Notes: a model not told the origin generated them from the sequence alone. Counted from the stretch's first letter, positions 11,324 through 23,232 are shown. The stretch: 64,000 nt of DNA from Danio rerio (GCF_049306965.1 NC_133200.1:13696501-13760500); one strand, 5' to 3'. Numbers and translations: made by a program.

Positions 11324-13857
11324 ATCCGCAGATTCTGTCTGGCTCATCTAATAACTAATTTTACAAATGGGATTCAGAAACATTGTACTTCAAGAACAAT
11401 ATTAGTTTAGTTTTATGCCGAGACAAGACAGATGTGATTGTGAACTTACTTGAAGAGATATTTAGCCCACACAATGCAGTGGATGGGTTCTGAGGGCGTG
11501 TTGCGAATGGTGCAACCTGGGAAGGTTTTCTGTGTTGGTTTAGGCTGGCACTCGTAGCATTCTGTCTGACCCTGAAGTTGGGAAATGCACAAAATATTAA
11601 AGCCAAGAGAATGACATTGAGATCAATTCACCCAAGCGACAGTTTACCTAAAAATTAAAAACATCATCATTTACTCACTCTTCACTTTGATCCAACCTTT
11701 TTCTTATTATAATAGAAAAAAAAGAAAAGTTTAATACCATTAACCAAACTATTGTTGGTCCCAATCGACTTCCATAGTCATTTTTTTTTCTACAATGAAA
11801 ATGATACTATTTGATTGCCAAAATTCCTCGAAATATGTTCTGTGTTTAGCAGAAAATGTGGGTGAGTAAAAATTGATTTTAGGTAAACTATCCCTTTAAT
11901 AAAAGAGCCTTGCCTTCTTGATAACCGTGACTTGTCCCAGATAGCCAGCCGTGCCGCTCTCAATAAGGGGAATGTCAGCTGCCAGACACATTCGGTTCAC
12001 ATGATTTCTGGCCGCTGCAAATATAAGACAAAAGACTTTTAATACTGAAGCAAGATGATCCTTCACGTTAATATTTGCAGAAACTAATTCACACCTCTGT
12101 TGTCCAAAGCATTCATTACAAGCTGGAAATTCCTGAAGAACTCCACATTGTAATCTGGGCTGCAAGAAGAAAAAACATCAAGGTTATTAAATTATTGCTT
12201 CACACAGTAAACAAACAAATTTACAAAGTTTTTTTTGGCAATAACGTTACTGCACTTACTTCATGATGCTGTCGTGATAGGCAGTGATGTTTGCAGATGG
12301 ACAAAACCGAAGCACGCTCTCCTTGGCAACCTGAAATGCACAGTCGTCAAAGGTCTGTTGCACATTTCTGAATATTACAAATGAGCCGAAGTTAGTTTGT
12401 ATCATTCACCTGAGCTTTAGACTTTCCAACATGTTTCTTCTGAAACAGAAATTGTCTGTTGAGGTTGCTGACATCAATGGTATCCAGGTCAATCTGCAAA
12501 AGAGGATAAATAGAAAACCAAGACGCTATGAGACATTAGTAGACACCGTTTAAACATACTAGCCAATCAATAATATTACTATGCGTTTTTTTAATGACTA
12601 CCCAAAACACACAGGATGTGTGACATTGAAATTTAATAAACTTTTCCCATTGTCACATTTTCACATTGTCATTTTAAAAATGCTTGAATGCTTTGCATCG
12701 GATTGACTGTACCTTCGCTAGAGGTCTTGAAAAATATACAATGCAACTATAGTTTTTTGGCCACGGTTGATATTGTTTAAATCATAAACTTCCTTCATCT
12801 TTACGTCACATCTTTTTTTAAAAATGTATCGTCTAACAGATTTCAGATTTTTAAACAGGAAAATTGAGGAACAGTTTTTTGTATGAGCAAGCAAAATTAT
12901 ACCATAACTTTGAATTTAAGACTTTCTGCTTTAGGATTTTATTAGGGGACCTCATTTTTACTTTATTAAGCACCTAGTAGTTTAATTAGCATAATATTTT
13001 CAAAATAAGCTACTTTAAAAATCAACCCTATTAATATTGGGTTAGTTTTATAATCGCACATTGACAACTTGCGACACAGTCCATATATTGTTTACCACGC
13101 TACTTTGAATATTCAGTCTAAAATCACATGTGAAAATAACTTCCAAACAAAGCACTATTTAACTGACTATGAATAATGTTGTATTTTGATGGCCATTAAC
13201 TGCCAATATTATTTCCCCATTTAAAATTAGCAAAGAAAAACTTTCTGTAACTAAAGTTACTTTATTAAAAAGAAAGTCTGAATATAAAACCAACTTTACC
13301 TCAATCCTATTAATCACGTCAGCCTTTACCTTTAATAGAGACTAAAAAACGCTGTTTATTAGGACTAAATGTTATATTTATCTACTGGAAAGAAAAAATC
13401 TTAAAGAGGTTATGTTTTTAATCTTTGACTGGCCCGGGAACATTTCCTTCAACAGTTTGGCGTGAAGTGTGGCCACCGTGCTCAATGTTTACAGCACAGA
13501 AAAAACATGGCGCGAAATCAAACAAATACATGATTTCTGTGTTCACTATGAGATAATGAACAGCATTACGCTTTTAAGAATTTTAAAGTAACGTGTAATG
13601 CATTAATAAACACATTCCAAGTCTGTGGTTTTCATTGCAGGTTATTATAATTGATACTCGGCGATGATGGGCCTGATTCCTCCAGCACAAAGAGAGTCCG
13701 CCTTCCTCCAACTTACCACCTCAATATTCTTAAAGCCGGTGAGCACCAGGTTTTTCAGGAGCTCGCAGCCGATGCCTCCCGCCCCGACCACCAGCACCCG
13801 GCAGGAGGAGAGGGAGTCAGCGAGCTGTTTTCGGAGAGGACCGACTAGTTCTGCCAT
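1110..13857 (-). CDS. uba2: SUMO-activating enzyme subunit 2 (Uba2/SAE2), complete, 17 coding exons
   Basis: Catalytic subunit of the nuclear Sae1-Uba2 heterodimer: it adenylates SUMO, holds it as a thioester and passes it to Ubc9. Exons, 5' to 3': 13857-13717, 12493-12410, 12330-12260, 12159-12095, 12014-11914, 11571-11450, 9385-9318, 8743-8622, 8528-8429, 8332-8184, 8023-7930, 6240-6128, 5975-5820, 5717-5621, 3875-3770, 3689-3550, 1303-1110. All phases agree and sum to 640 aa, the length I recall for human UBA2. Visible: the ATP-binding GAGGIG near residues 26-31, the thioester cysteine in PGCTIRNTP (about residue 174), zinc-ligand pairs CYEC and CYVC, a ubiquitin-like domain, and an acidic tail with a SIM-like VLLVDSDEE and basic NLS clusters, ending DIIALD. 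All introns look GT-AG except the one after 11914, which is GC-AG. The product call is very secure. Confidence 0.96.
1596..1740 (-). repeat. Right arm of the inverted repeat, in the last uba2 intron
   Basis: Reverse-complement partner of 686-834, lying in intron 16 of uba2. The final coding exon (1110-1303) sits in the roughly 760-bp spacer between the arms. Both arms may be copies of one interspersed element in opposite orientation. Confidence 0.8.
2109..3146 (+). mobile_element. Tc1-like DNA transposon, degraded (intron 16 of uba2)
   Basis: The ends carry inverted CCACTTTATTAGGTACACC-type termini, the same as the elements at 18962-21247 and 44376-45573. Short pieces of Tc1 transposase are readable: an N-terminal helix-turn-helix region near 2260-2360 and the C-terminal end near 2905-3070. 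The middle is rearranged and the frame is broken, so it is non-functional. It lies antisense to uba2. Confidence 0.75.
6587..7809. mobile_element. Non-autonomous hAT-like element (intron 11 of uba2)
   Basis: The termini are inverted, TAGGAATGGGTA at the left and TACCCATCCCTA at the right, and they are flanked by near-identical 8-bp duplications (TATACTGG at 6579-6586, TGTACTGG at 7810-7817). An 8-bp target site is the hAT signature. No transposase frame is apparent in the ~1.2 kb interior. It separates uba2 exons 11 and 12. Confidence 0.65.
11285..11323 (+). repeat. Poly(A) tract in uba2 intron 6
   Basis: About 38 consecutive A on the plus strand (poly-T on the uba2 strand). No recognisable retroposed body precedes it. 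Confidence 0.8.
11632..11902. mobile_element. Palindromic MITE (uba2 intron 5)
   Basis: Starts with a degenerate form of the GATAGTTCACCCAAAAAT-type end, with ATTTACTCACTCTTCAC just inside, and ends GGTAAACTATCCCTTTAA. It is the same family as 14021-14312. The two halves are inverted copies, and the element sits in the GC-AG intron between exons 5 and 6. Confidence 0.65.
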
Positions 13858-13990
13858 TGTCGGCTCAGCGTTTCGGCGGCGCGCGGACGAGCAGCGGTTT
13901 GATCCTGCGGGGAGGGAAGTGGGTGCGCATGCGCAGAGACTGCTAAAAAGCGCGAGGGTCGTATAAGGTTTTAACTGGCGACCTCTGTTG
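13858..13990 (-). promoter_or_regulatory. CpG-rich uba2 promoter with a perfect NRF1-type site
   Basis: The 130 bp upstream of the uba2 ATG are strikingly CpG-rich compared with the surrounding AT-rich DNA. The palindrome TGCGCATGCGCA at 13924-13935 is a perfect match to the NRF1 consensus. There is no TATA box. This fits a housekeeping promoter; the transcription start itself cannot be placed. Confidence 0.7.
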
Positions 13991-14020
13991 GCTCGGCTGA
14001 GCTGCAGAAATGTGTTGTTT

Positions 14021-14312
14021 AAAGGGATAGTTCACCCAAAACGGAAAACTGTCATCATTTACTCACATTGTACTTGTTGCAAACCTCTACGTGTTTCTTT
14101 TGAACAAATAAGAAGATATTCTGAAGAAAGCTGGAAACTTGTAAACATTGACTTCCACAGCATTTGTACTATGTTACAGTTTTATTTAATATCTAGCAAA
14201 TATCTTCTTTTGTGTTCACTGGAATAAAGAATTTACTCATAGGGTTGAAACCAGACGAGGGAGAGTAAATAATGAGTCATTTTCCGTTTTTGGGTGAACT
14301 AACCTCTTTAAG
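14021..14312. mobile_element. Palindromic foldback MITE, nearly complete
   Basis: Begins AAAGGGATAGTTCACCCAAA and ends GGGTGAACTAACCTCTTTAA, with the two halves reverse-complementary along most of their length. It belongs to a very common cyprinid MITE family, possibly Angel-like; the name is from memory and uncertain. It lies just upstream of the uba2 promoter. Confidence 0.75.
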
Positions 14313-14790
14313 TGGAGATTCTGATCATTTACACGAACTTTACTTGTTCCAAACCTCTACAAGTTTCTTTATTCTTTTTTTTATACATGCACCTAAGAAG
14401 ATAATCTGAATAGAGCTAAAGCTTGTAAACATTGACTTCCACAGTATTTTATCCTACTATGGAAGTCAGTAGTTACAGGTTTTTTAATATTTAGGAAAAT
14501 GTCTTCCTTTGTGTTCAACAGAATAAGGAAACCCATAAAGGTTTGAAACCACAAGAGGGTGAAAGTAAATATTGAGTAAATTTTCGATTTTGGTTGGACT
14601 ATTTCTAAAGTGGAGACTTTGATTCTGTTATCATTCACACACATTTACTTCTTTAAAATCTGTATGAGTTTCTTTATTCCTTTTATACACATAAGACGAT
14701 ATTCTGAAGAAAGCTGGAAACTTGTAAACATTGGCTTCCATAGTATTTGCTTTTTTTCCTAGAAGTCATTGGTTACAGGTACTGACTGAC
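14313..14790. mobile_element. Degenerate tandem copies of the same MITE
   Basis: Two further partial copies follow the complete one. The same internal blocks recur (CTTGTAAACATTGACTTCCA near 14425, and GGAAACTTGTAAACATTGGC near 14715), with weak termini. This suggests serial insertion or local duplication of the MITE. Confidence 0.55.
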
Positions 14791-14975
14791 AAAGTCCAGA
14801 GTTTGGCTCCTATACGTGAGCTCAGTTGTCCCATTTTTGACTCATTAATTGTAAAAATAACCGTTAGAAGAAGGCCTTTAAAACAAACACAATTTTTTAT
14901 TATTCAAACGGACAAATTCTAACAGAGGAAAGCTGAAGGAGCTGGCCAGTTTTTATTTGCCTATAGGCTACTGTT

Positions 14976-16547
14976 TTTAATAATAATAATAATAATACCT
15001 TTTATTTTTAGGCGCCTTTCAAAGCACTCAAGGACACCTTACAGCAGATTACAAGCACATCATAAAAATGCAAGCAGTAAAAATGACAATCAGCATATTT
15101 AAACCAGCAAATCATTAAAAGCTATCCTAAACAAAAACGTCTTTATCTGAGATTTAAAATTGGAAATAGAGTCCATCTGGCGAATGTGCAAAGGCAGGGA
15201 ATTCCATAACTTTGGTGCTGTACAACTAAAAGCCCTGCCTCCAAATGACTTCATCCTAAAGTGTGGGACAGATAACAGTTCAGCAGAAGATGATCTCAGT
15301 GAGCGTGAAGGAGTGTACAATTGAAGAAGATCAGAAAGATAGTGAGGGGCCAGGTTATGAAGAGCTTTGTATGTTAAGAGGAGGATTTTGTATTGTATAC
15401 GATAGTGAACAGGAAGCCAGTGCAGGTGAAAGAGAATTGGAGTTATGTGATCAGAAGTACGCGAGCAGGTAACTATCCTAGCCGCTGAATTCTGAATCAA
15501 CTGTAGTTTATGAATTTGTTTATCAGGAATACCAGAGAGAAGCGAGTTACAGTAATCAATCCGTGATGTAACCAAAGCATGAACAAGCACTTCAGTACTT
15601 TGTTGAGATAGTGAAGGGCGAAGTCTTGCAATGTTACGCAAATGAAAAAAGGCAGAACGTGAGATATTACTAATTTGAGAACTAAATGAGAGCATGCCAT
15701 CCAGTATAACCCCAAGACTTTTCACTTGGGTTGAGAAATTGACTGGGGAGTTATCAACAAACAGGGTAAAAGATTGAGCTTTGGATAAAACAGATTTTGA
15801 GCCAACCAAGAGGGCTTCGGTTTTACTGGCATTTAACTTTAAGAAATTATTAGTCATCCATGTATTAATCTCATTTAGACATTTGGTAAGGTCAGAAGGG
15901 GGGTGCGATGTTGTAGGTTTTGTGGAGATATAAACTTGTGTATCGTCTGCATAAAAATGAAAATGTATGCCAAAAGAACGAAATATATGACCTAAAGGTA
16001 GGATATAAATAATAAATAAAAGTGGCCCCAATACTGACCCTTGAGGAACACCATGAAGGACTGAAACAGGATCAGAGCGTCTATTCTTTATCTGCACAAA
16101 CTGTTTTCTGTCACTTAAATAGGAAGAGAACCAGCAGAGTGCGTTGTCAGCTATTCCTATAGAAGCCAGTCTTTCCAATAATAGTGAATGACTAATAGTA
16201 TCAAAAGCCGCAGTAATATCTAAAAGAATAAGTATAGACAGGTAACCAGAATCAGCAGCTAAAAGAAGATCATTTACAACCTTAGTGAGGGCTGTTTCTG
16301 TGCTGTGTTTAGGGCGAAACCCAGATTGAAAGTGCTCATAGATGTTATTAGTAAGCAGATGTGAGTGAAGTTGAGCTGCTACTGTTCTTTCCAGTATTTT
16401 TGAAACAAACGGAAGGTTGGCAATTGGCCTAAAATTGTTTAGGTCATTAGTATCAGCCCCGGTCTTTTTGAGTATTGGAGTGATAGAGGCCATTTTTAAA
16501 GATGAAGGAACAGTAGCAGTTGATAGTAAAAAACAAATTTTAACAGA
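14976..16547 (-). mobile_element. CR1/L2-type LINE, 5'-truncated, with a long open reverse transcriptase frame
   Basis: An uninterrupted 464-codon frame (16493-15099) encodes the later part of a non-LTR reverse transcriptase: NFRPI, LDITAAFDTI, PQGSVLGPLLF and the catalytic YADD are all in order, followed by the CR1/L2 thumb and tail block with HWLPVHYRIQYK and a LWNSLP motif. There is no endonuclease domain, so the copy is 5'-truncated. The 3' end finishes in an ATT microsatellite (14980-14997), as CR1/L2 LINEs often do. The open frame suggests a fairly recent insertion. It lies about 1.1 kb upstream of the uba2 ATG, on the same strand. Confidence 0.85.
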
Positions 16548-16889
16548 TTCCTAATTGTTCTTTTTTTATTAAACAATGGATAATATTTAATTATTATTTT
16601 TAAATGCTCTCATAGCATTATTTTTAAAAACTGTAATAACCTATACTTCATAGTAAAATAGTAGGCCTATTGTAAGCACTTTGACAAAACTGTGGGAAAT
16701 ATTTTTGGTACATCAAAAAGTGTGGCCACCGTCCGATAAGCGAATCCAGCAAAGCTTAGTGCTTAAATATTGCTGATGTGCAGTATTTAAACCTCATAAT
16801 TAAATAGAAAGTAAGGGGAAATAACTGCAAAAAAAACAAAAAAAGACTTGCTTGTAGTGAGTATTTTTGAGTAGGTTTTTGTTTTTAAT

Positions 16890-17062
16890 TGTACTATCTC
16901 TTTAAGTGGAGATTCTGTGACTTTTTCATTATTTACTCACCCTTCACTTGTTCATTTCTTACACATTCTGCTAAATATTAAATTGTGTTGATAATATGTG
17001 TTGGAGATGATGAGTAAATAGTGACAGAATATTCATTTTTAGATGAACTATTCTTTTAGATA
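16890..17062. mobile_element. Short palindromic MITE, same family as 14021-14312
   Basis: Contains CATTATTTACTCACCCTTCAC near 16928 and the inverted GATGAGTAAATAGTGACAGAA near 17008, with degenerate ends. Internally shortened. Confidence 0.6.
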
Positions 17063-17671
17063 ACAAAACAAAATATTTATATTCAAACATTAACATTTTT
17101 ATTAAATTATAATTAAAATGTTTAATTATAATTATAATAGAAATTATATATTTTTAGCAGAATTCTATTTATTATTAACTTTTAAATGAATGGAATTAAA
17201 TAACTATTAGAGACACGATGGATCAATGGTTTTGCAATTAATAAACATCGGCAGGTCAGTTTATACATTATTCATTATATTATATTTAAAGTTTTATTAT
17301 CAATGTGTTTATTAATTAGCAGAATGAATAATATTATTCTATAGTAAATCTTGCATTGGATTTGCTATGTGTATACATAAAAATAAATGAGCAAATAACA
17401 AATAAATATAATTTGAAATGATTTAAGAATAGTTCAGTAGTAATTAAAATGGAAACGTAGCACTAATTTTAATAGCTGAATGAAAGTATTGACCTATTTA
17501 TTTACATTATTAGGTTTATTCATTTGAACTAAAACCCTTATAATTCCCAAAATGAACTGTAAAAATAAATAGACACATACAGTAAATAAATATATAACAT
17601 TGTATCAGGTTATAAAATGAGTTGCATTCCAATATTGTATTACTTGTAATTGCTCAAAAAATGTATAATTA

Positions 17672-17673
<2 letters not shown>
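17063..17673. other. No gene recognised
   Basis: Very AT-rich intergenic DNA with no splice-bounded coding potential and no element I can name. Confidence 0.5.

Positions 17674-17707
<34 letters not shown>
17674..17707 (+). repeat. (AAT)n microsatellite
   Basis: About eleven AAT units directly against the 5' break of the truncated DANA SINE that follows. Confidence 0.9.
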
Positions 17708-17708
<1 letters not shown>

Positions 17709-17850
17709 TGTATGGATGTTTCCCAGTGGTGGGTTGCAGCTAGAAGGGCATTTACTGTGCAAAACATATGCTGGATAAGTTGGTGGTTCATTCCGCTGTG
17801 GTGACCCCTGATTAATAAAGGTATTAAGCCGAAAAGAAAATTAATGAATA
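17708..17850 (+). mobile_element. DANA/HE1-type SINE, 3' part only
   Basis: Carries the 3' block of this SINE: the GATGTTTCCCAGTGGTGGGT region, then GGATAAGTTGGTGGTTCATT, then ATTAATAAAGGTATTAAGCC. The tRNA-like head is missing. The tail runs directly into an AAAAT microsatellite. Confidence 0.85.
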
Positions 17851-17959
17851 AATAAAATAAAAATAAAATAAAATAAAATAAATAAAATAAAATAAAATAA
17901 ATAAAATAAAATAAAATAAAATAAAATAAAATAAAATAAAATAAAATAAAATAAAATAA
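17851..17959 (+). repeat. (AAAAT)n pentanucleotide array
   Basis: About twenty AAAAT/AATAA units, beginning where the SINE tail ends. The tail was probably the seed for the expansion. Confidence 0.9.
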
Positions 17960-18961
17960 CAAGCTCCATCTGAGCAGTAAAGAGAAAAGAGATACTGTGT
18001 GGGGGTCATGTGCAAACCACACTTACATTTAGCAATATAACAAATAATATAGCAATAACAATGCACATAATAATCAGCTCAAACCATTATAAGCAATTAA
18101 CAAAGCTTACTGCTGCATGAACAGAAATGGTTTAAATGAGCCGGATGCAACATATAAATAAATATTAAACACCAACGCACTAAAAAATCATCACCTAAAT
18201 AGCCTTGTGCGGTGTGCATTCAGTCCTCTTAGTTCTGCTTTAATGTGATGTGCTGGACTTTTCGAATTAAACTGAAATGGTGCTAAACTAAAGATACAAA
18301 TGGTAATAAGCCTATATGTGTTGTGGTTTGATGTCTGAATGAATCATGCTGAAAATAAGGGAAATGCAAAATTGAAGAGTTAAATTGCTGTGCAAGAAAT
18401 AACCACCGCAAAATAAATGTGAAATAAAGGCGAGAGTTTCAGAAGGACGGGTTTCTCAGAATTACAAGGGTCTTTATGCGTCTCTTCCAGGAAACAAACG
18501 TGCTGAGATCGAACTCAATAATGCTGACACGAGAAAATCGTATTTAGGTTACGGAATAGTTATGAGCATTCTCAGTTGATTGAATATATTATGTTAATTG
18601 CAAAAAATAAATCTAAAATGTTACATATAAATATGCAAATGAGGCATTATTTCATATCAAAATTTAAGTATGAGCTCATTTGCAACTTGAACATTGGATG
18701 AAGTCATGTCTTACAGACAGTGTTAGAGTGAAAGGTTTTACAAAAGGGGTTTTGGAAATCCTTTTTTAATCATTCGGAAAATTACTGCAATCAGACATTA
18801 ATAAATCAATTTTTACATTTTGTAGAATAAATTTATATAGACAAATTATGTATGAACAAATCCCTCTGTAAACCCCCTTAGAAAGCAGAAATGGAGATTT
18901 ATTGCTCATAGGCTCATTTAAAAAAAATCCCTTTAAAAAATATGTGTTGTAAATGAAATAT
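17960..18961. other. No gene recognised
   Basis: Ordinary AT-rich intergenic sequence. No coding exon, RNA gene or repeat family was recognised. Confidence 0.5.
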
Positions 18962-21247
18962 ACACTCACCGGCCACTTTATTAGATACACCTTACTAGTA
19001 CCAGGTTGGACCCACTTTTCCCTTTAGAACAGCCTTAATCCTTCATGGCATAGATTCAACAAGGTACTGGAAATACTCCTTAGAGATTTTGGTCCATATT
19101 GACATGATAGCATCACACAGCTGCTGCAGATTTTGCTGCACATCCAGGATGTGAATCTCCTGTTCCACCACATCCCACCCAAAGCTGCTCTATTAGATTC
19201 AGATCTGGTTACTGTGGAGGCCATTTGAGTACAGTGAATGCATTGTCATGTTCAAGAAACCAGTCTGAGATGATTAATTATGACATGGCGCACATCATGC
19301 GCACATTGACATGATGACATGGTACACTGTAGACATAAAGGGATAAACATGGTAAGTAACAATACTCAGGCTGTGGCGTTGACACAGTGCTGCTCAATTA
19401 GTACTAATGGGCCCAAAGTGTGCCAAGAAAATATCCCCTACACCATTACACCACCAGCAGCAGCCGGAACTATTGATACAGGGCAGGATGGATCCATGCT
19501 TTCATGTTATTGACGCCAAATTCTGACCTGACCATCTGAATGTCACAGCAGCAATCGAGACTCATCAGACAAGGCAAAGTTTTTTCAATCTTCTATTTTA
19601 AAATTTTGGTGAGCTTGTGTGAATTCCTGTACTTAGCTGATAGGAGATGGCATGCAGTGTGGTCTTCTGCTGCTGTTGTCCATCTGCCTCAAGGTTGATC
19701 GTTTTGTGTGTTCAGAGATGCTCTTCTGCATACCTCAGTTGTAACAAGTGGTTATTTGAGGGTTGAGCGTGAAAATCCCAATAGATTAGCAGGTTCTGAA
19801 ATACTCAGACCAGCCCGTCTGGCACCAACAATCATGCCATGTACAAAGTCAACTCAACTCAACTCACTTTATTTCTAAAGCACTTTCACAAATCACATTG
19901 ATTACCAAAGTGCTGTATATAAAACACATAAAACGCATGTAAAATATACATAAAACCAAAACACATGAACTCACATCACATGACTAAAAGCTAAAGAAAA
20001 TAAGTGTGTTTTCAGTGACCTCTGAAAAGACTCAAAAGATTGAGCTGTTCTTAAAGAAATTGGAAGATCGCTCCAGAGTCTTGGAGCTGCTACCGAGAAA
20101 GCTCTATTACCTCGACATTTTAAGCGTGATCTAGGAACTTGCAAATAGAGACGATCCATAGAGCGAAGAGATCTCACAGGTTGGTGCATAATAATTAGCT
20201 TAGAAATATACTCAGGGGCCAGGCCATGGAGGGATTTAAAAACATACAACAGAACTTCGTACTGAATTCTAAACTGGATTGGCAGCCAGTGTAGAGAAAC
20301 TAGTACAGGTGTATTGTGTTCTCGTTTTTTTGTGCCTGTTAAAAGCCTGGCAGCTGCGTTCTGGACTAGCTGCAGTCGCGAGAGAGAGGCCTGACTCACA
20401 CCCAGATACAATGTGTTGCAATAGTCTAGACGAGAAGAGATAAAAGCATGAACAACCTTCTCCAAATCACTGAAAGAGAGGACAGACTTCAGCTTTGCAA
20501 CATATCTAAAATAGGAAAACTATTTTTGACAACCACATTAATTTGCTGATTAAATTTTAGCTCAGAGTCAAAGATGACACCAAGACTCTTTACAGAGGAA
20601 TGTATTTTCGTAGGAAGCAATGACAGATTTCCATTAGAATCCGAACCTTTTGGCCAAAAACAATGAATTCGCACTTGTCGTCATTCAGTTGGCGAAAGTT
20701 ATTTGCCAACCAACACTTCACATCAGCCAAACAATTAAGCAAAGCCTGAAGGGAGGATTGATCCCTAGATTTTATAGGGAAGTAGATTTGAGGGTCATCA
20801 GCATATAGATGGTAATTTATGCCATGCTTTCCAAAAAAATTTCCTAACGGAAGTAAGTAAAGGGAGAACAAAACAGGACCCAGTATTGAGCCTTGCGGAA
20901 CCCCACACATTAATTGCATGACAGATGAAGAGGAGTTGCCCAAACTGACTGATATAGTTCTATCCTTTAGATATGAGGAGAACCAATCTAAGGCCAGACC
21001 CTGGATACCAGCGTGTTCTCTAAGCCGATCAGTGAGAATGACATGATCCACAGTATCAAAAGCAGCAGTGAGATCTTAAATCACCTTTCATCCTCATTCT
21101 GATCCTCGGCTTAAACTGCAGCAGATTGTCTTGACCATGTCTACGTGCCAAAATGCATTGAGTTGCTGCCATGTGATTGGCTGATTGGAAATTTGGGTTA
21201 ACGAGCAGTTGGACAGATCTACCTAATAAAGTGGCTGGGGTGTGTAG
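18962..21247 (-). mobile_element. Tc1-like transposon split by a LINE insertion
   Basis: The left end carries GGCCACTTTATTAGATACAC and the right end CTACCTAATAAAGTGGCTGG. The interior from 18990 to 19850 is colinear with the Tc1-like copy at 44376-45573, read on the minus strand, including fragments of the DDE region. At about 19850 the element is interrupted by a LINE, and it resumes at about 21077. The transposase is broken in several places. Confidence 0.8.
19850..21076 (-). mobile_element. CR1/L2-type LINE fragment inserted in a Tc1-like element
   Basis: Minus-strand pieces at 21051-20590 and 20465-19971 encode PQGSILGPVLF, YADD, then SSRLDYCNTL, LHWLPIQFRIQYE and the LWSDLP tail. It is a different subfamily from the copy at 14976-16547. 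The frame is shifted between the two pieces, so it is dead. The 3' end finishes in a short TTGAG repeat (about 19852-19865 on the plus strand), and the 5' end is truncated. Confidence 0.85.
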
Positions 21248-21787
21248 ACACAGCTTAATTGATAAAGTGCACCAAAAGAAACAAATGCGTGTTACAGATG
21301 TTCTCTTTAAATCTGACAAAAACACTTTTATAAAAGCATTATGTATAACAAAAAAGCCCAAAATCTCAAAATTGACAGGTCTATAAAAACAGGTTTTGCC
21401 TGAAGTGTCTTGACTTAAGCTAATTCTTCTATTCTATACTATATACTTTGATTTTATTTGCAATTTTAATAGTGCATTAGATGCCTAAAGCTGAAAAACC
21501 TGGAAGGCAGACAAAGTGAGTCAAATGAAGGTCACATAGTACATTGATTACTAAGCACTTCAAAAGCTAAATGAATCACACCTTACACTTAGAAACCAAG
21601 TCAACATTTCACACAGTATCTGAGGGTTTTTTACCTCGCATAGAAATCTAATTTATGACAAAATATGCAAATTACATTAATGACAAGTTCATATTTGAAC
21701 AAACATTTTTTGCATATATAAAATATGTCATATATTTTTTAAATATAGCAAAATGATTGTTTATCTTTTCCCAAATTATGTATAAAA

Positions 21788-22121
21788 GAGCAAGGAACAT
21801 TTCACAGTATTTCCTATACTATTTTTTTTCTTCTTGAGAAAGTCATATTTGTTTTATTTCTGCTGGAATTTTGGCTAGTTTTTAAATTGTTTAAAAAACA
21901 TTTAAGGTTAAATTATATTGCTAATAATACTGACCTTAAAATGGTTTTTAAAAAATGTAAACTACTTTTATTCTAGCTGAAATAAAGCCAATATGAGTTT
22001 CTCTAGAAGAAAAAACATTATGGAAAATACTGTAATAAAATCCTTGCTGTGTTAATCATTGTTTGGGAAATATTTGAAATAAAATCACACGAGGGTTAAT
22101 AGTTTTGCTCTCAACTGTGTA
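21788..22121. mobile_element. Non-autonomous TA-target element, head-to-head palindromic copy
   Basis: Holds one half of the common zebrafish element whose ends read CAGTTGAAGTCAGAATTATT (other copies at 31882, 55498, 57028 and 63295). Here the block from GAGCAAGGAACATTTCACAG to about 21930 is followed by its own inverse, ending at CTCAACTGTGTATATATA. It is therefore an inverted dimer of one end. Confidence 0.65.
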
Positions 22122-22654
22122 TATATATATATATTTCAAATTCCAATAATTAAAAAAATGAAACAGCCATTTTAGCAACATTTCAAATATATATTGCATC
22201 TATGACATAAATATTACATTTTAAATCCAGATATTAACTCATATATATTTTCATCAGATTTCTGTGTGGGATGTTATATCTGATTTTCATTACACTATTA
22301 AATTATAGCATTGGGCTTTTCAGAATCAATCTGGTGTTTCGCTTTAGTTAATCATGATTATTGCTAAAACAAATAGATTGTCTGTGACCTCTTTATGTGA
22401 CATACATGTGCACCTGAAAATTTCTTGCATGCCATTTACTGAAGATAAGGATGAGGGTACACAGTGTATAACAAACCACACACCAAAACTGCTAAACTAA
22501 CAGATCTAGATCATTATCTGATTGTGCAAATTTGCTCCGTTGCATCACCTTCATCTTACATCTTAAACAGAATTTCCATTGTTTCGAGAAGAGCCATCAA
22601 ATTAGCAAAGAGCTTTCCATAAATCTGCTGTAAAGAGACGGACAGACAGATAGA

Positions 22655-22985
<331 letters not shown>

Positions 22986-23232
22986 CTCAAAAAGTTAATT
23001 ATTTTGCTGCTAGTTAAAATTTCTTATTCAAAATCAGCTGAAACACAATTCTTGAGATATTTTAGAAACAACTTATTTGTTTTATGTTCAGTCTACTTCA
23101 GTTTGTTAAGTTAACTTAACTTAATAGATTTGTATTGGGACAGCGTAAATGAATTGTGTGGAACTCTACATTGTTTATAGTGCAGACAGACAGATGGATG
23201 GACGGACTCTAAAAGTGTACTTTTGGAAAAGG

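Noticed and set aside
15263-15472. 69-aa plus-strand frame
   Set aside because: Antisense shadow of the LINE reverse transcriptase frame.
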